Source of the DNA: Pseudomonadota bacterium
Lineage (GTDB): Bacteria; Myxococcota_A; UBA796; GCA-2862545
Reading direction: 5' to 3'
DNA: 64,000 nucleotides
NCBI GenBank assembly: GCA_005776945.1
Contig: SXOB01000036.1
Coordinates: forward strand, 1 to 64,000
The notes below the pieces were generated by a model that did not search any database, was not told the origin of the DNA, and was given only the letters and a program-made list of their open reading frames with translations. Made by a program: the position numbers and the translations under genes. Of the stretch, positions 57,326-64,000 are shown piece by piece. Numbering within the stretch: position 1 is the stretch's first letter; every line of letters starts with the position of its first letter.

Positions 57326-60180
57326 GGGGACAGCGGCGTCGGAACGAGTAGCGTCGCGTGGCCGGGGGGCGGCGGCGGAACCCAGTCGCCGGGGGAGGCG
57401 GGTTCTGGCGTGGGCGAGCCGGGGGCGCCAACCAGGAGGGCGTCGTCGGCCAGTGCGAGGGCGGCGCCGAAACCCGGCCGCCGGGTGGTGAGGAACTGAA
57501 CCTCGGGAATGGAGACAGCGCTGGTGACGTTCCAGGGCCAGTCCCCGTCGTACTCGTAGAGCGTTCGCGCCACGAAGTGGCCGCTGGGGTCGGTCGCCGA
57601 GGCGCCCTCGAGGTTGGGGGTGCAGGTCTCGTCGTTGGCGTACCCCAGGCGCGGCGTGAGTTGGAGCACGAGGCCACCGCCCGAGAACGAGAACGGCTCC
57701 TCCACGATGAACGCGAGCTCGAAGTTCCCGCGGATGTCGTCACCGCGGGGAGCCGTTGCGCGGGCGGCTGTGGCCACGGTGACAAGGGGGCCCGCAGGTT
57801 CGTCCGTCCCATCCTCGACCGTCCCGGCCAGAGCGATGTCGACGATGATGTCGACGTCGTTGGGCGCCATCAGATCGAACGCGATCACGTCGCCGGGCAG
57901 GAGGTCGAAGGCCGGGACTCCGGCCCAAACGGCGCCCATATGGTCGCCTCCCCCGTCGCCGAGACCGAAGGGCTCGCAGACGACCCCCGGGGACGGGTCT
58001 GACGCGGCCAACACCTCCGTGGCGGCACTGGCTGTGGCGCCTCTCGGAGCGACCTGAGCGACGAGGAGCCAACCATCGTTCAGGGGCGCGTAGAGCAGGA
58101 CCTCTCCCGCTGCCGACGGGGCGCCGACGGCGAGCCGATTGCCCGTTCCCGCGAGGGTCGCGCCGAATTCGGCCGGGGCGTGCGGGGGCACGAGATCCAC
58201 GGCCAAGCCGACGTCCGGCAGCCATCGGACGAGCCCGGCGCCGGGGGCGCCCACGGCCGTGCCGGCCAGGGCGCGCGCCACGGCTCGCCCGAAGTCCGCG
58301 CCGGCTTCGCCCAAGGTCAGCGTCGGCGGGTTGGCGTCGTCGAGCCAAAGCGCCACGGCGTCGCTGGCGCCTGCGGCAACGATGCCGGCCCCGTCGACGG
58401 CCACGCTCCGTCCCAACGAGGCGACGGGGACCTCCGGGGCGGGGAGGTGCTCAGTCGTCCAGGCGCCTGGCGCGCCTTGGATCGCGACGGCCACGGCCCC
58501 CGCGCCATCGAATGCGGAGGGAGCACCGAGCGCGACGAAGCCGCCGGTTGCGGCCAGAGCATGGCCCCAATCCGCAGTCTCGTCAGGCAGCGTCAGGTCG
58601 GTAAGCGGCTCGGCGGAGGGTAGGGCGAAGCGGGCGACGCGCGGGATGTCGGGTTCCCCGACCCAGAGTTCACCTGCCAGGAGGGCCACCGAGGTGCCGA
58701 AGCTCGGGCCGCCGGCGAGGACGATGGGGTCGGATTCCGGCGATCTCGACGCCCAAAGCCACACGAGGCCGGTGCCGTCGGACACGGCCATCGCGTCGGC
58801 CGCGACCGCGACCGCGGAGCCGAAGAGGAGGCTGCCCGACGGGTCCACCACGTCGAACAGGTCCGCAAAGTCGTTCGTGTCGCCCCACACGCATTCGGCG
58901 TCTTCGTCGGCCAAATCGACGGCGTCGTCGCAATCGTCGTCGACGCCGTTGCAGGATTCCGTGGCTGTCGGGGCGATCGCAGGGTCGTCGTCGTCGCAGT
59001 CGCCGTTCAGGAAGGCCGTCGGCACGCCGGGCGCATCGCAGCCCTCGGCGAGGACAGCGTCGCCGAACCCGTCCCCGTCGGTGTCGGCATACCAAAACAG
59101 CGGAAAGCCAGCGTTCGCGTCGGAATCGTCGCAGTCCAGCGCGTTGTCCACGGTGTCGGCGAGGGCATCGCATGCCAGCGTCTGCGCGTTGGGGTCACCC
59201 CAGCCGTCGCCGTCGCCATCGGCGTACCAGGTTCTCAGGGTCGACAGGTCGAAGTCCGGGTCGGCCTCGTCGAGGAGGTGGTCGCAGTCCTCGTCCCAGC
59301 CCTCGGTCGTGCAGCGCTCCCCGGCACCGGGAAACGTGGTGGCGTCGTGGTCGGCGCAATCCAAGTCGTTGTCGACGGTCCGGTCGGCGCCGGTGCACGC
59401 GATCAGGCTGGCGAGCCCGCGGCCGAAGCCGTCGCCGTCCCAGTCGGGGTACCAGGTGCGCATGGACGCCACGAGGGTGTCCGGGTCGGCATCGTCGATG
59501 AGGCCGTCGCAGTCGTCATCGATGCCGCCGCAGGTCTCTGGCGCGTCGGAGTGGACGGCGGCGTTGCGGTCGTCGCAGTCGTCGCCGCCGAAGAGGGCAC
59601 TGGTCTCGCCGTCGCCGTCCACGTCACAGGTCGCCGCGCACTCGAGGTCGTCGCAGTCGACGTCGCCGTCGGCGTCGTCGTCCGTGTCGTTGGCACATTG
59701 CTCGCTGCACACGGGCTCGCAGTCCGGATCTTCGCAGTCCACGGCGCCGTCTCCGTCGCCGTCCAAGCCGTCGGAACACACCTCGCTACACTGCCCGAGG
59801 CAGTCGGGGTCCTCGCAATCCACGAGGTTGTCGCCGTCGTCGTCGCGTCCGCCCGTGCACCGCTCGGGGCATTCGGGTCGGGCACAGTCGGGGTCGTCGC
59901 AGTCGATGAGGCGGTCGCCGTCCTGGTCGGCGCCGTCGTCGCAGTCTTCAGGGCAGGCTGCCCCGGTGCAATCGGCGTCGCGGCAGTCGACGTCGCCGTC
60001 TCCGTCGTCGTCGCGTCCATTGTCACACCGCTCGGGGCATTGTCCGTCGCAATCGGGGTCGTCGCAGTCGACGAGCCCGTCGCCGTCCTCGTCGACGGTT
60101 CCCGCACACGCTTCGGTTGGCGCCTCGTGGGGGACGGGCGAAGGGGCGATGGGCTCGCTGCACGCGATCACCCACCACAT
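57319..60180 (-). CDS. giant lipoprotein of a tandem paralogue family (first copy in transcript order)
   Basis: A 953-residue predicted lipoprotein and the first gene of the 18.6-kb minus-strand run. The ATG at 60180 has a strong GGAGGTG site 4 nt upstream, and an in-frame TGA two codons before it, so the leader is fixed as MWWVIAC: only six residues before the lipobox Cys, without charge. A Pro/Glu linker follows. Residues 25-185 are six Cys/Asp repeats, ~186-470 five MopE-like units (W-Y-A/P-D-x-D-G-D-G), and ~475-735 an FG-GAP-like propeller ([35 protein letters not shown]). ~738-900 hold the shared module ([34 protein letters not shown]). The last blade ([19 protein letters not shown]) ends in PTPLSPW. 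Its stop overlaps the next paralogue. Confidence 0.83.
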   Translation of the reverse strand: MWWVIACSEPIAPSPVPHEAPTEACAGTVDEDGDGLVDCDDPDCDGQCPERCDNGRDDDGDGDVDCRDADCTGAACPEDCDDGADQDGDRLIDCDDPDCARPECPERCTGGRDDDGDNLVDCEDPDCLGQCSEVCSDGLDGDGDGAVDCEDPDCEPVCSEQCANDTDDDADGDVDCDDLECAATCDVDGDGETSALFGGDDCDDRNAAVHSDAPETCGGIDDDCDGLIDDADPDTLVASMRTWYPDWDGDGFGRGLASLIACTGADRTVDNDLDCADHDATTFPGAGERCTTEGWDEDCDHLLDEADPDFDLSTLRTWYADGDGDGWGDPNAQTLACDALADTVDNALDCDDSDANAGFPLFWYADTDGDGFGDAVLAEGCDAPGVPTAFLNGDCDDDDPAIAPTATESCNGVDDDCDDAVDLADEDAECVWGDTNDFADLFDVVDPSGSLLFGSAVAVAADAMAVSDGTGLVWLWASRSPESDPIVLAGGPSFGTSVALLAGELWVGEPDIPRVARFALPSAEPLTDLTLPDETADWGHALAATGGFVALGAPSAFDGAGAVAVAIQGAPGAWTTEHLPAPEVPVASLGRSVAVDGAGIVAAGASDAVALWLDDANPPTLTLGEAGADFGRAVARALAGTAVGAPGAGLVRWLPDVGLAVDLVPPHAPAEFGATLAGTGNRLAVGAPSAAGEVLLYAPLNDGWLLVAQVAPRGATASAATEVLAASDPSPGVVCEPFGLGDGGGDHMGAVWAGVPAFDLLPGDVIAFDLMAPNDVDIIVDIALAGTVEDGTDEPAGPLVTVATAARATAPRGDDIRGNFELAFIVEEPFSFSGGGLVLQLTPRLGYANDETCTPNLEGASATDPSGHFVARTLYEYDGDWPWNVTSAVSIPEVQFLTTRRPGFGAALALADDALLVGAPGSPTPEPASPGDWVPPPPPGHATLLVPTPLSPW
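59626..60108 (-). repeat. six Cys/Asp 27-mer coding repeats
   Basis: Six units encoding residues 25-185 of the first paralogue, with the clearest consensus: C-D-x-G-x-D-D-D-G-D-G-x-V-D-C-x-D-P-D-C-x-x-x-C-P-E. They join directly to the MopE-type units. Confidence 0.8.
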
Positions 60181-60191
60181 GGCTCACCTCC
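60181..60191 (-). promoter_or_regulatory. ribosome binding site and upstream in-frame stop fixing the start at 60180
   Basis: On the minus strand GGAGGTG (60191-60185) is followed by AGCC and then ATG. The codon two positions before the ATG in the same frame is TGA (60186-60184), partly inside the Shine-Dalgarno sequence. No longer N-terminus is therefore possible for the first tandem lipoprotein. Confidence 0.8.
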
Positions 60192-60272
60192 GGCGCCTTG
60201 CGATGGCCGGAAACGCCCCGAACCGTCATGCGCGCGGCGAGGCGGCGCCATAGACGGCGGCAGGCGATCCCC

Positions 60273-61109
60273 TTGGCGACAGCGCAACTCCATCGAATCC
60301 CCGGTGCCGCAGGCCACCATGTTCAGGTCCGGACTTGGTTGGCCGATAGCCCGACGGCGATCCTGCTGCATCACGGCCTCGGCGAACATGCGGGTCGATA
60401 TGACCGTTTCGCCGAGGCACTTGGCAACGTCACGGTCGTGGCCCACGACGTGCGGGGCCACGGCGGTTCCGACGGCCGGCGAGGTGACGCGCTCGGAATT
60501 GAGCAGCTCGCCGACGATTGGGTCGGCCTGTTTCCGCGTCTCGCGGAGTTGAGCGGCGCGAAGCGTTTTGTGCTTTTCGGACATTCGATGGGTTCACTTG
60601 TCCTCCTCGAGGTCTTGGAGAGGGGTCGGATGCCCGATGGCACGGTCGGCGCCATCGTCAGCGCGCCTCCGGTCGCCGTGGAGCGGACACACGCCGTTCG
60701 CGCCAAGGTGGCCTTTGGGCGTGTCGTGAAGTTTGTGGCGCCCGGGCTGCGCTTGGCCAACGAGGTTTCGCTCGAGGGCATCAGCAGCGACGAGGGCGAG
60801 GTGGCCCGCTACCAAAGCGACCCGCTCGTCCACGATCGTCTGAGCATCCGGCTCGGACTGTCCATACTCGAATGGGGCCCCCGCGTGATCGACGGCGCGA
60901 GCCGCATTTCGACGCCGGGGCTGATCGTCGCCGGCAGTGACGACCCCATCGCGCCGGTGGCGGGAGCGCGGGCTCTAGCCGCGAATTGGCCCGGAGTTCG
61001 CCTGGACGTCATCGAGGGGAATCGCCACGAAGGCCACCACGAGCGGTCAGAAGGGCGGGAACGCTGGTTTGCTTCGGTGCGCGGCTTCCTCGAAGGGATT
61101 GGCGCGTGA
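60273..61109 (+). CDS. monoacylglycerol lipase-like alpha/beta hydrolase
   Basis: About 278 residues from the TTG at 60273 (MATAQLHRIPGAAGHHV), whose start agrees with the usual beginning of this family; an ATG at 60228 would add an Arg-rich stretch that looks non-coding. The serine hydrolase core is complete: LLHHGLGEHAGRYDRFAEAL (oxyanion loop and family motif H-G-x-x-E-H-x-x-R-Y), HDVRGHGGSDG, GHSMGSLVLLE with the nucleophile Ser (~104), GSDDPIAP with the Asp (~222) and NRHEGHHE with the His (~254). It hydrolyses lysophospholipids or monoacylglycerols. No signal peptide, so cytoplasmic or peripheral. The stop overlaps the start of the sulfatase-like gene (GTGA). Divergent from the first tandem giant lipoprotein. 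Confidence 0.87.
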   Translation: MATAQLHRIPGAAGHHVQVRTWLADSPTAILLHHGLGEHAGRYDRFAEALGNVTVVAHDVRGHGGSDGRRGDALGIEQLADDWVGLFPRLAELSGAKRFVLFGHSMGSLVLLEVLERGRMPDGTVGAIVSAPPVAVERTHAVRAKVAFGRVVKFVAPGLRLANEVSLEGISSDEGEVARYQSDPLVHDRLSIRLGLSILEWGPRVIDGASRISTPGLIVAGSDDPIAPVAGARALAANWPGVRLDVIEGNRHEGHHERSEGRERWFASVRGFLEGIGA

Positions 61110-62260
61110 TCGCGCTTCTTCTCGCTCTGGCGTGCGGGGGGCGGGAGGCCCCACGCCACCTCATCGTCTTGTGCGTCGACGATCTGCGCGCCGACGCGCT
61201 CGGGACCTACGCGGTGGACGCCCGCGAGACGCCGAACCTGGACGCCTTTTTGGCCTCGGCCGTGGCCTACCCGACCGTGTTGTCGCCGACGTCGGGTCGA
61301 CGCCCCGGGGTTGCGACGTTGATGACGGGCCTTCGACCCCACCGGCACGGGCTGGGCGTTGAATCGCAGGACCTCTCTTCGCGCGTGACGAGTTTGGCGC
61401 AAGTTCTGTCGCCCGCATTTTTTGAAACTGCGGCCGTCCTTGGCGTTGTTCCGGACGAAGGGGCAGGTCTTTACCGGGGATTCGACGTCGTCAGCCACGG
61501 GGATGAGCGCCGTCCGGCGACCGAGGTCACCGACACGGCGTTGGCTTGGTTGGACGAGCAAGTGATGGGGGGAAGGGACCCCGACCGCCTTTTCCTATGG
61601 GTGGAATACGCGGACTTGCTCCCGCCGCGCAATCGGCCGGCTGGGGACGTGCGGCGCTACAACTTTGCGGTCGGCGTGATGGACGATGAAATTCGTCGAT
61701 TTCTCGAGCGATTCGACGCCAGCCCGCTTTCACGGGATGCGGCCGTCGTTTTGATTTCTCCTCGGGGAAGTACATCGGCGCTGCACGCCGCGCGCGTGGA
61801 CGGGGCGGGCGAATTGCTTGACGACATCACTCGCGTACCGTTTGCCATCCGAGTGCCAACGGGTCGATCAGGCCAAATCGCAGGCCTGGTGGGGACGGAG
61901 GACGTCATGCCGACCTTGCTCGACCTGATGGGCATCGGCGTCGGGCCCATCGACGGACGGTCGATGTGGGGCCGTGTGGTTCAGCCCCGCGATGTGGTCG
62001 TTGCGGAGGCCTCCGTCGCGGGGGCCGACGCAAAGCGTCCGAGCTGGATCAACTCGGACCGTTGGCAAATGGCGCGCTCGAATCGCCATAAGTTGCTCTG
62101 GGATCCGCTGTCGGGCGATATGGAGCTCTACGACCTGGTCACCGATTCCAACGAATTGTGGAACGCGCTCGACGACAGCCCGGAGCGCACAGGGCTCGCG
62201 CGGCCGTTGCTTGACGCCATCCTGCAGCGGCGTCGAGAGGCGGAGCCGCAGACGTTGTGA
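61106..62260 (+). CDS. sulfatase-fold lipoprotein with degenerate active site
   Basis: A 384-residue predicted lipoprotein starting at the GTG at 61106 (overlap GTGA), with leader MIALLLALAC. The alkaline phosphatase/sulfatase fold is clear: HLIVLCVDDLRADALGTYAVD with the metal-binding Asp pair, ETPNLDAF, TLMTGLRPHRHG, the I-x-R-V-P-F-A-I-R-V-P strand and DVMPTLLDLMGIGVGPIDGRS. However, the segment that should carry the catalytic C/S-x-P-S-R before T-G reads R-R-P-G-V. The later metal motif S-D-H-G is S-P-R-G, and the usual D-x-H-x-P-Y region (EYADLLPPRN) has no His. It is therefore probably a pseudo-enzyme, perhaps a binding protein. It is co-translated with the lipase-like gene. Confidence 0.78.
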   Translation: MIALLLALACGGREAPRHLIVLCVDDLRADALGTYAVDARETPNLDAFLASAVAYPTVLSPTSGRRPGVATLMTGLRPHRHGLGVESQDLSSRVTSLAQVLSPAFFETAAVLGVVPDEGAGLYRGFDVVSHGDERRPATEVTDTALAWLDEQVMGGRDPDRLFLWVEYADLLPPRNRPAGDVRRYNFAVGVMDDEIRRFLERFDASPLSRDAAVVLISPRGSTSALHAARVDGAGELLDDITRVPFAIRVPTGRSGQIAGLVGTEDVMPTLLDLMGIGVGPIDGRSMWGRVVQPRDVVVAEASVAGADAKRPSWINSDRWQMARSNRHKLLWDPLSGDMELYDLVTDSNELWNALDDSPERTGLARPLLDAILQRRREAEPQTL

Positions 62261-62298
62261 CGATGGTGTCACGAGGGACGTTGGCGCACCGGGGCCCA

Positions 62299-64000
62299 TC
62301 AAGTGATGCGGTTCTGCCCCGTGCGAATCGCATCCGCGTCCCAGCCGTCGTCCGGCACCGTCGTTGACGCGTCGTCCGCCAGGACTTGCTCGAGCAGCCG
62401 GATGCGCTCTCGCGCCGTCGCCTGCAATGCGCCGGTGTCGTGTCGGAGAGCTGCGAGGTCGCGCATCGCGCGCTCGTCGTGGCGTCGGAAGGTGCGCGCC
62501 ATGCGTTCGGCTTGGTGCGCGGGCATTCCGAGCAAGCGGAGGGCGTCGGTCCCGGCGCGCAGCGCGCTGTCCATTGTCTCCCGGTAGGCGCCCTCCACGC
62601 CGGTAGCGACGAGTTCCATCGCATCGACCCGGCCTCGCGCGCGGACGAGCAGTGCGAGATCCGGGAAATGAGTCCGGGCCACGCGTACGATTTCGAGCGC
62701 CTTGGCCGGGTCGTCGACGGCTACGAGCAACACGCGGGCGCGCTCAGCCCCAGCTGCGCGGAGCAAGTCGAGACGGCCGGCGTCGCCGTAGAAAACGCGC
62801 GCCCCAAAACGCTTCATGATTTCGATCTGCTCGTTGTCGACATCGAGCAGCGTCACGCGGTGGCCCGTGGCGCGGAGCAACCTTGCGGCGATCTGGCCGA
62901 AGCGGCCGTAGCCAGCGACGATCACCTGGGCGCCTTCATCTTCCACGTCGTGTTCACGCGTGGTGCGTGTGGCGACCCAGCGGGGGAGAATCCAGCGCTC
63001 CGCCACCGTGACCAAAAGCGGCCCGGCGGCCATCGACAGCGCGGTCACGGCCATCAGCGGCGCCACGACGGCAGCGGGCAGGAGACCCAGTGCGCTGGTG
63101 AAGCCTAGCAACAGGAATGCGAATTCGCCTACCTGGGCGAGGGACACGCCCAAGATCAGCGCCTGGTCTCGGGCCATGCCAGCCGCGCGACCGAGGCCGA
63201 ACAACACGAGGCCTTTGACAGCGAGTACGGCGACCAACGCGCCGAAGACGGCGAAAGGATTGGCTGCGACCGCCGCGAAATCGATGCCCGCCCCAACGGA
63301 CAGAAAGAAGAGCCCGAGGAGCAGTCCCTTGAAGGGTTCGATGTCGCTTTCTAGCTCGTGCCGGTATTCGCTGTTCGCGAGGACGACGCCCGCCAGGAAG
63401 GCGCCAAGGGCTGGCGACAGGCCGACGAGGCCCATGAGAACCGTCACGCCGATCACGAGAGCCAGGGCGGCGGCGGTGAACAGCTCACGAAGGCCTGACG
63501 ACGCGACGGCCCGCATCAGGGGCGGAACGCCCAAGCGGCCGAGCACCACGACAGCGGCCACGGCACCCAGCGTCGCGAGGGGATGGGCGGACCCGTGTCC
63601 GCCGTCTTCGGTCGCGCCCGCCATCCAAGGAAACAAAGCCAACATGGGGATGACGGCGAGGTCCTGGAAGAGCAGGACGGCGAAGGCCCTCTGGCCAGCG
63701 TCGCTCTTCATCCAGCCCTTTTCGCTGAGCTGCTGCACGGCGATGGCTGTGGACGACATCGCCGCAATGAGCCCAACCGTCGCCGCTTGTATGGGGGGCA
63801 AACCGGCCACCATGGCGAGGCTACCGACGGCGACCGCGCTCCCGCCGACCTGGGCGCCGCCGAGGCCGAGCAGGGTTCCGCGCAGGCGCCAGAGGCGTTC
63901 GGGCTCGAGTTCGAGTCCCACAAGGAAGATCATCATCACGACGCCGAATTCGGCGAAATGCAGCACGTCGGTGCCTGCGTCACCGACGAGGTCGAGCACG
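62299..64000 (-). CDS. Kef-type monovalent cation:proton antiporter with RCK domain (N-terminus cut by window edge)
   Basis: The visible 566 residues are a CPA2 antiporter. The membrane part (about residues 1-345, roughly eleven helices) has VLHFAEFGVVMMIFLVGLELEPERLW near the left end of the protein, matching the region after helix 2 in KefB/KefC, so roughly 50 residues lie beyond the window. LLFQDLAVIPML holds the Q-D pair of the ion path, and SPALGAFLAGVVLANSEYRHE is typical. The C-terminal RCK N-domain (VIVAGYGRFGQIAARLL, LLDVDNEQIE, VFYGDAGRLDLL) binds NAD(H) and gates transport. The function is potassium or sodium efflux in exchange for protons, often under electrophile stress. It converges with the sulfatase-like gene. 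Confidence 0.9.
   Translation of the reverse strand, partial: VLDLVGDAGTDVLHFAEFGVVMMIFLVGLELEPERLWRLRGTLLGLGGAQVGGSAVAVGSLAMVAGLPPIQAATVGLIAAMSSTAIAVQQLSEKGWMKSDAGQRAFAVLLFQDLAVIPMLALFPWMAGATEDGGHGSAHPLATLGAVAAVVVLGRLGVPPLMRAVASSGLRELFTAAALALVIGVTVLMGLVGLSPALGAFLAGVVLANSEYRHELESDIEPFKGLLLGLFFLSVGAGIDFAAVAANPFAVFGALVAVLAVKGLVLFGLGRAAGMARDQALILGVSLAQVGEFAFLLLGFTSALGLLPAAVVAPLMAVTALSMAAGPLLVTVAERWILPRWVATRTTREHDVEDEGAQVIVAGYGRFGQIAARLLRATGHRVTLLDVDNEQIEIMKRFGARVFYGDAGRLDLLRAAGAERARVLLVAVDDPAKALEIVRVARTHFPDLALLVRARGRVDAMELVATGVEGAYRETMDSALRAGTDALRLLGMPAHQAERMARTFRRHDERAMRDLAALRHDTGALQATARERIRLLEQVLADDASTTVPDDGWDADAIRTGQNRIT

Noticed and set aside
60228-60272. Start of the lipase-like gene at the ATG at 60228
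   Set aside because: It would add a run of Arg-rich residues typical of non-coding GC-rich DNA, whereas the TTG at 60273 gives the normal family N-terminus.

Overview
The window looks like chromosomal DNA from a Myxococcota-type bacterium, or a close relative among the former Deltaproteobacteria. It has very high GC with strong third-position GC bias. It encodes many secreted proteins built from MopE-type Asp/Cys motifs, right-handed beta-helices, thrombospondin-3-like Asp repeats and FG-GAP propellers. At least one protein ends in a clear MYXO-CTERM tail (Cys-rich motif, hydrophobic stretch, poly-Arg). No tRNA, rRNA, CRISPR array, insertion sequence, integrase or phage gene was found. About half of the roughly 42 genes encode exported proteins and about fifteen of those are predicted lipoproteins.

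Layout. 0-1.2 kb: start of dnaK (runs off the left edge) and a membrane fatty acid hydroxylase. 1.3-8.2 kb (+): a membrane protein, a glycosidase-like lipoprotein, a beta-helix/MopE/MYXO-CTERM protein and an alpha/beta-hydrolase lipoprotein, three of the four joined by 4-bp overlaps. 8.3-15 kb (-): metallophosphoesterase lipoprotein, a 1292-residue MopE/beta-helix lipoprotein, an Ig-like lipoprotein, and two tandem SET-domain proteins, the first interrupted by an amber codon. 15.1-16.6 kb (+): an orphan lipoprotein. 16.7-19.8 kb (-): pheS-pheT, in which PheT lacks the tRNA-binding OB domain. 19.8-22.9 kb: an orphan gene and an ExbB-ExbD-ExbD unit. 23-29 kb (+): a 1598-residue beta-helix/MopE/TSP3 protein, an orphan and a YbjN protein. 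29-34.3 kb (-): a two-gene molybdenum hydroxylase of the 4-hydroxybenzoyl-CoA reductase type with two subunits fused, then leucyl aminopeptidase. 34.4-41.4 kb: a geranylgeranyl-reductase-like flavoprotein, a MORN-like protein, then a + strand run of beta-helix, NHL-like, FG-GAP and hydrolase lipoproteins. 41.6-60.2 kb (-): an 18.6-kb single-direction run of ten genes that starts with three tandem paralogous giant lipoproteins. 60.3-62.3 kb (+): monoacylglycerol-lipase-like hydrolase and a sulfatase-fold lipoprotein with lost catalytic residues. 62.3-64 kb (-): Kef-type antiporter running off the right edge.

Two themes stand out. First, signal peptides here are unusually short and mostly carry no Lys/Arg before the hydrophobic core. 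In at least two cases an in-frame stop just upstream proves that only six residues precede the lipobox Cys. Second, the three tandem giant lipoproteins (51.5-60.2 kb) share one architecture: Cys/Asp 27-mer repeats, MopE motifs, a beta-propeller, an unrecognised roughly 210-residue module, and a C-terminal Trp. They look like an undescribed surface-protein family, and the downstream genes in the same run (HAD phosphatase, a frameshifted TSP3 lipoprotein, a GerMN lipoprotein, a 1309-residue membrane protein, asparaginase, D-hydroxyacid dehydrogenase, small outer-membrane-like protein) may be co-expressed with them.
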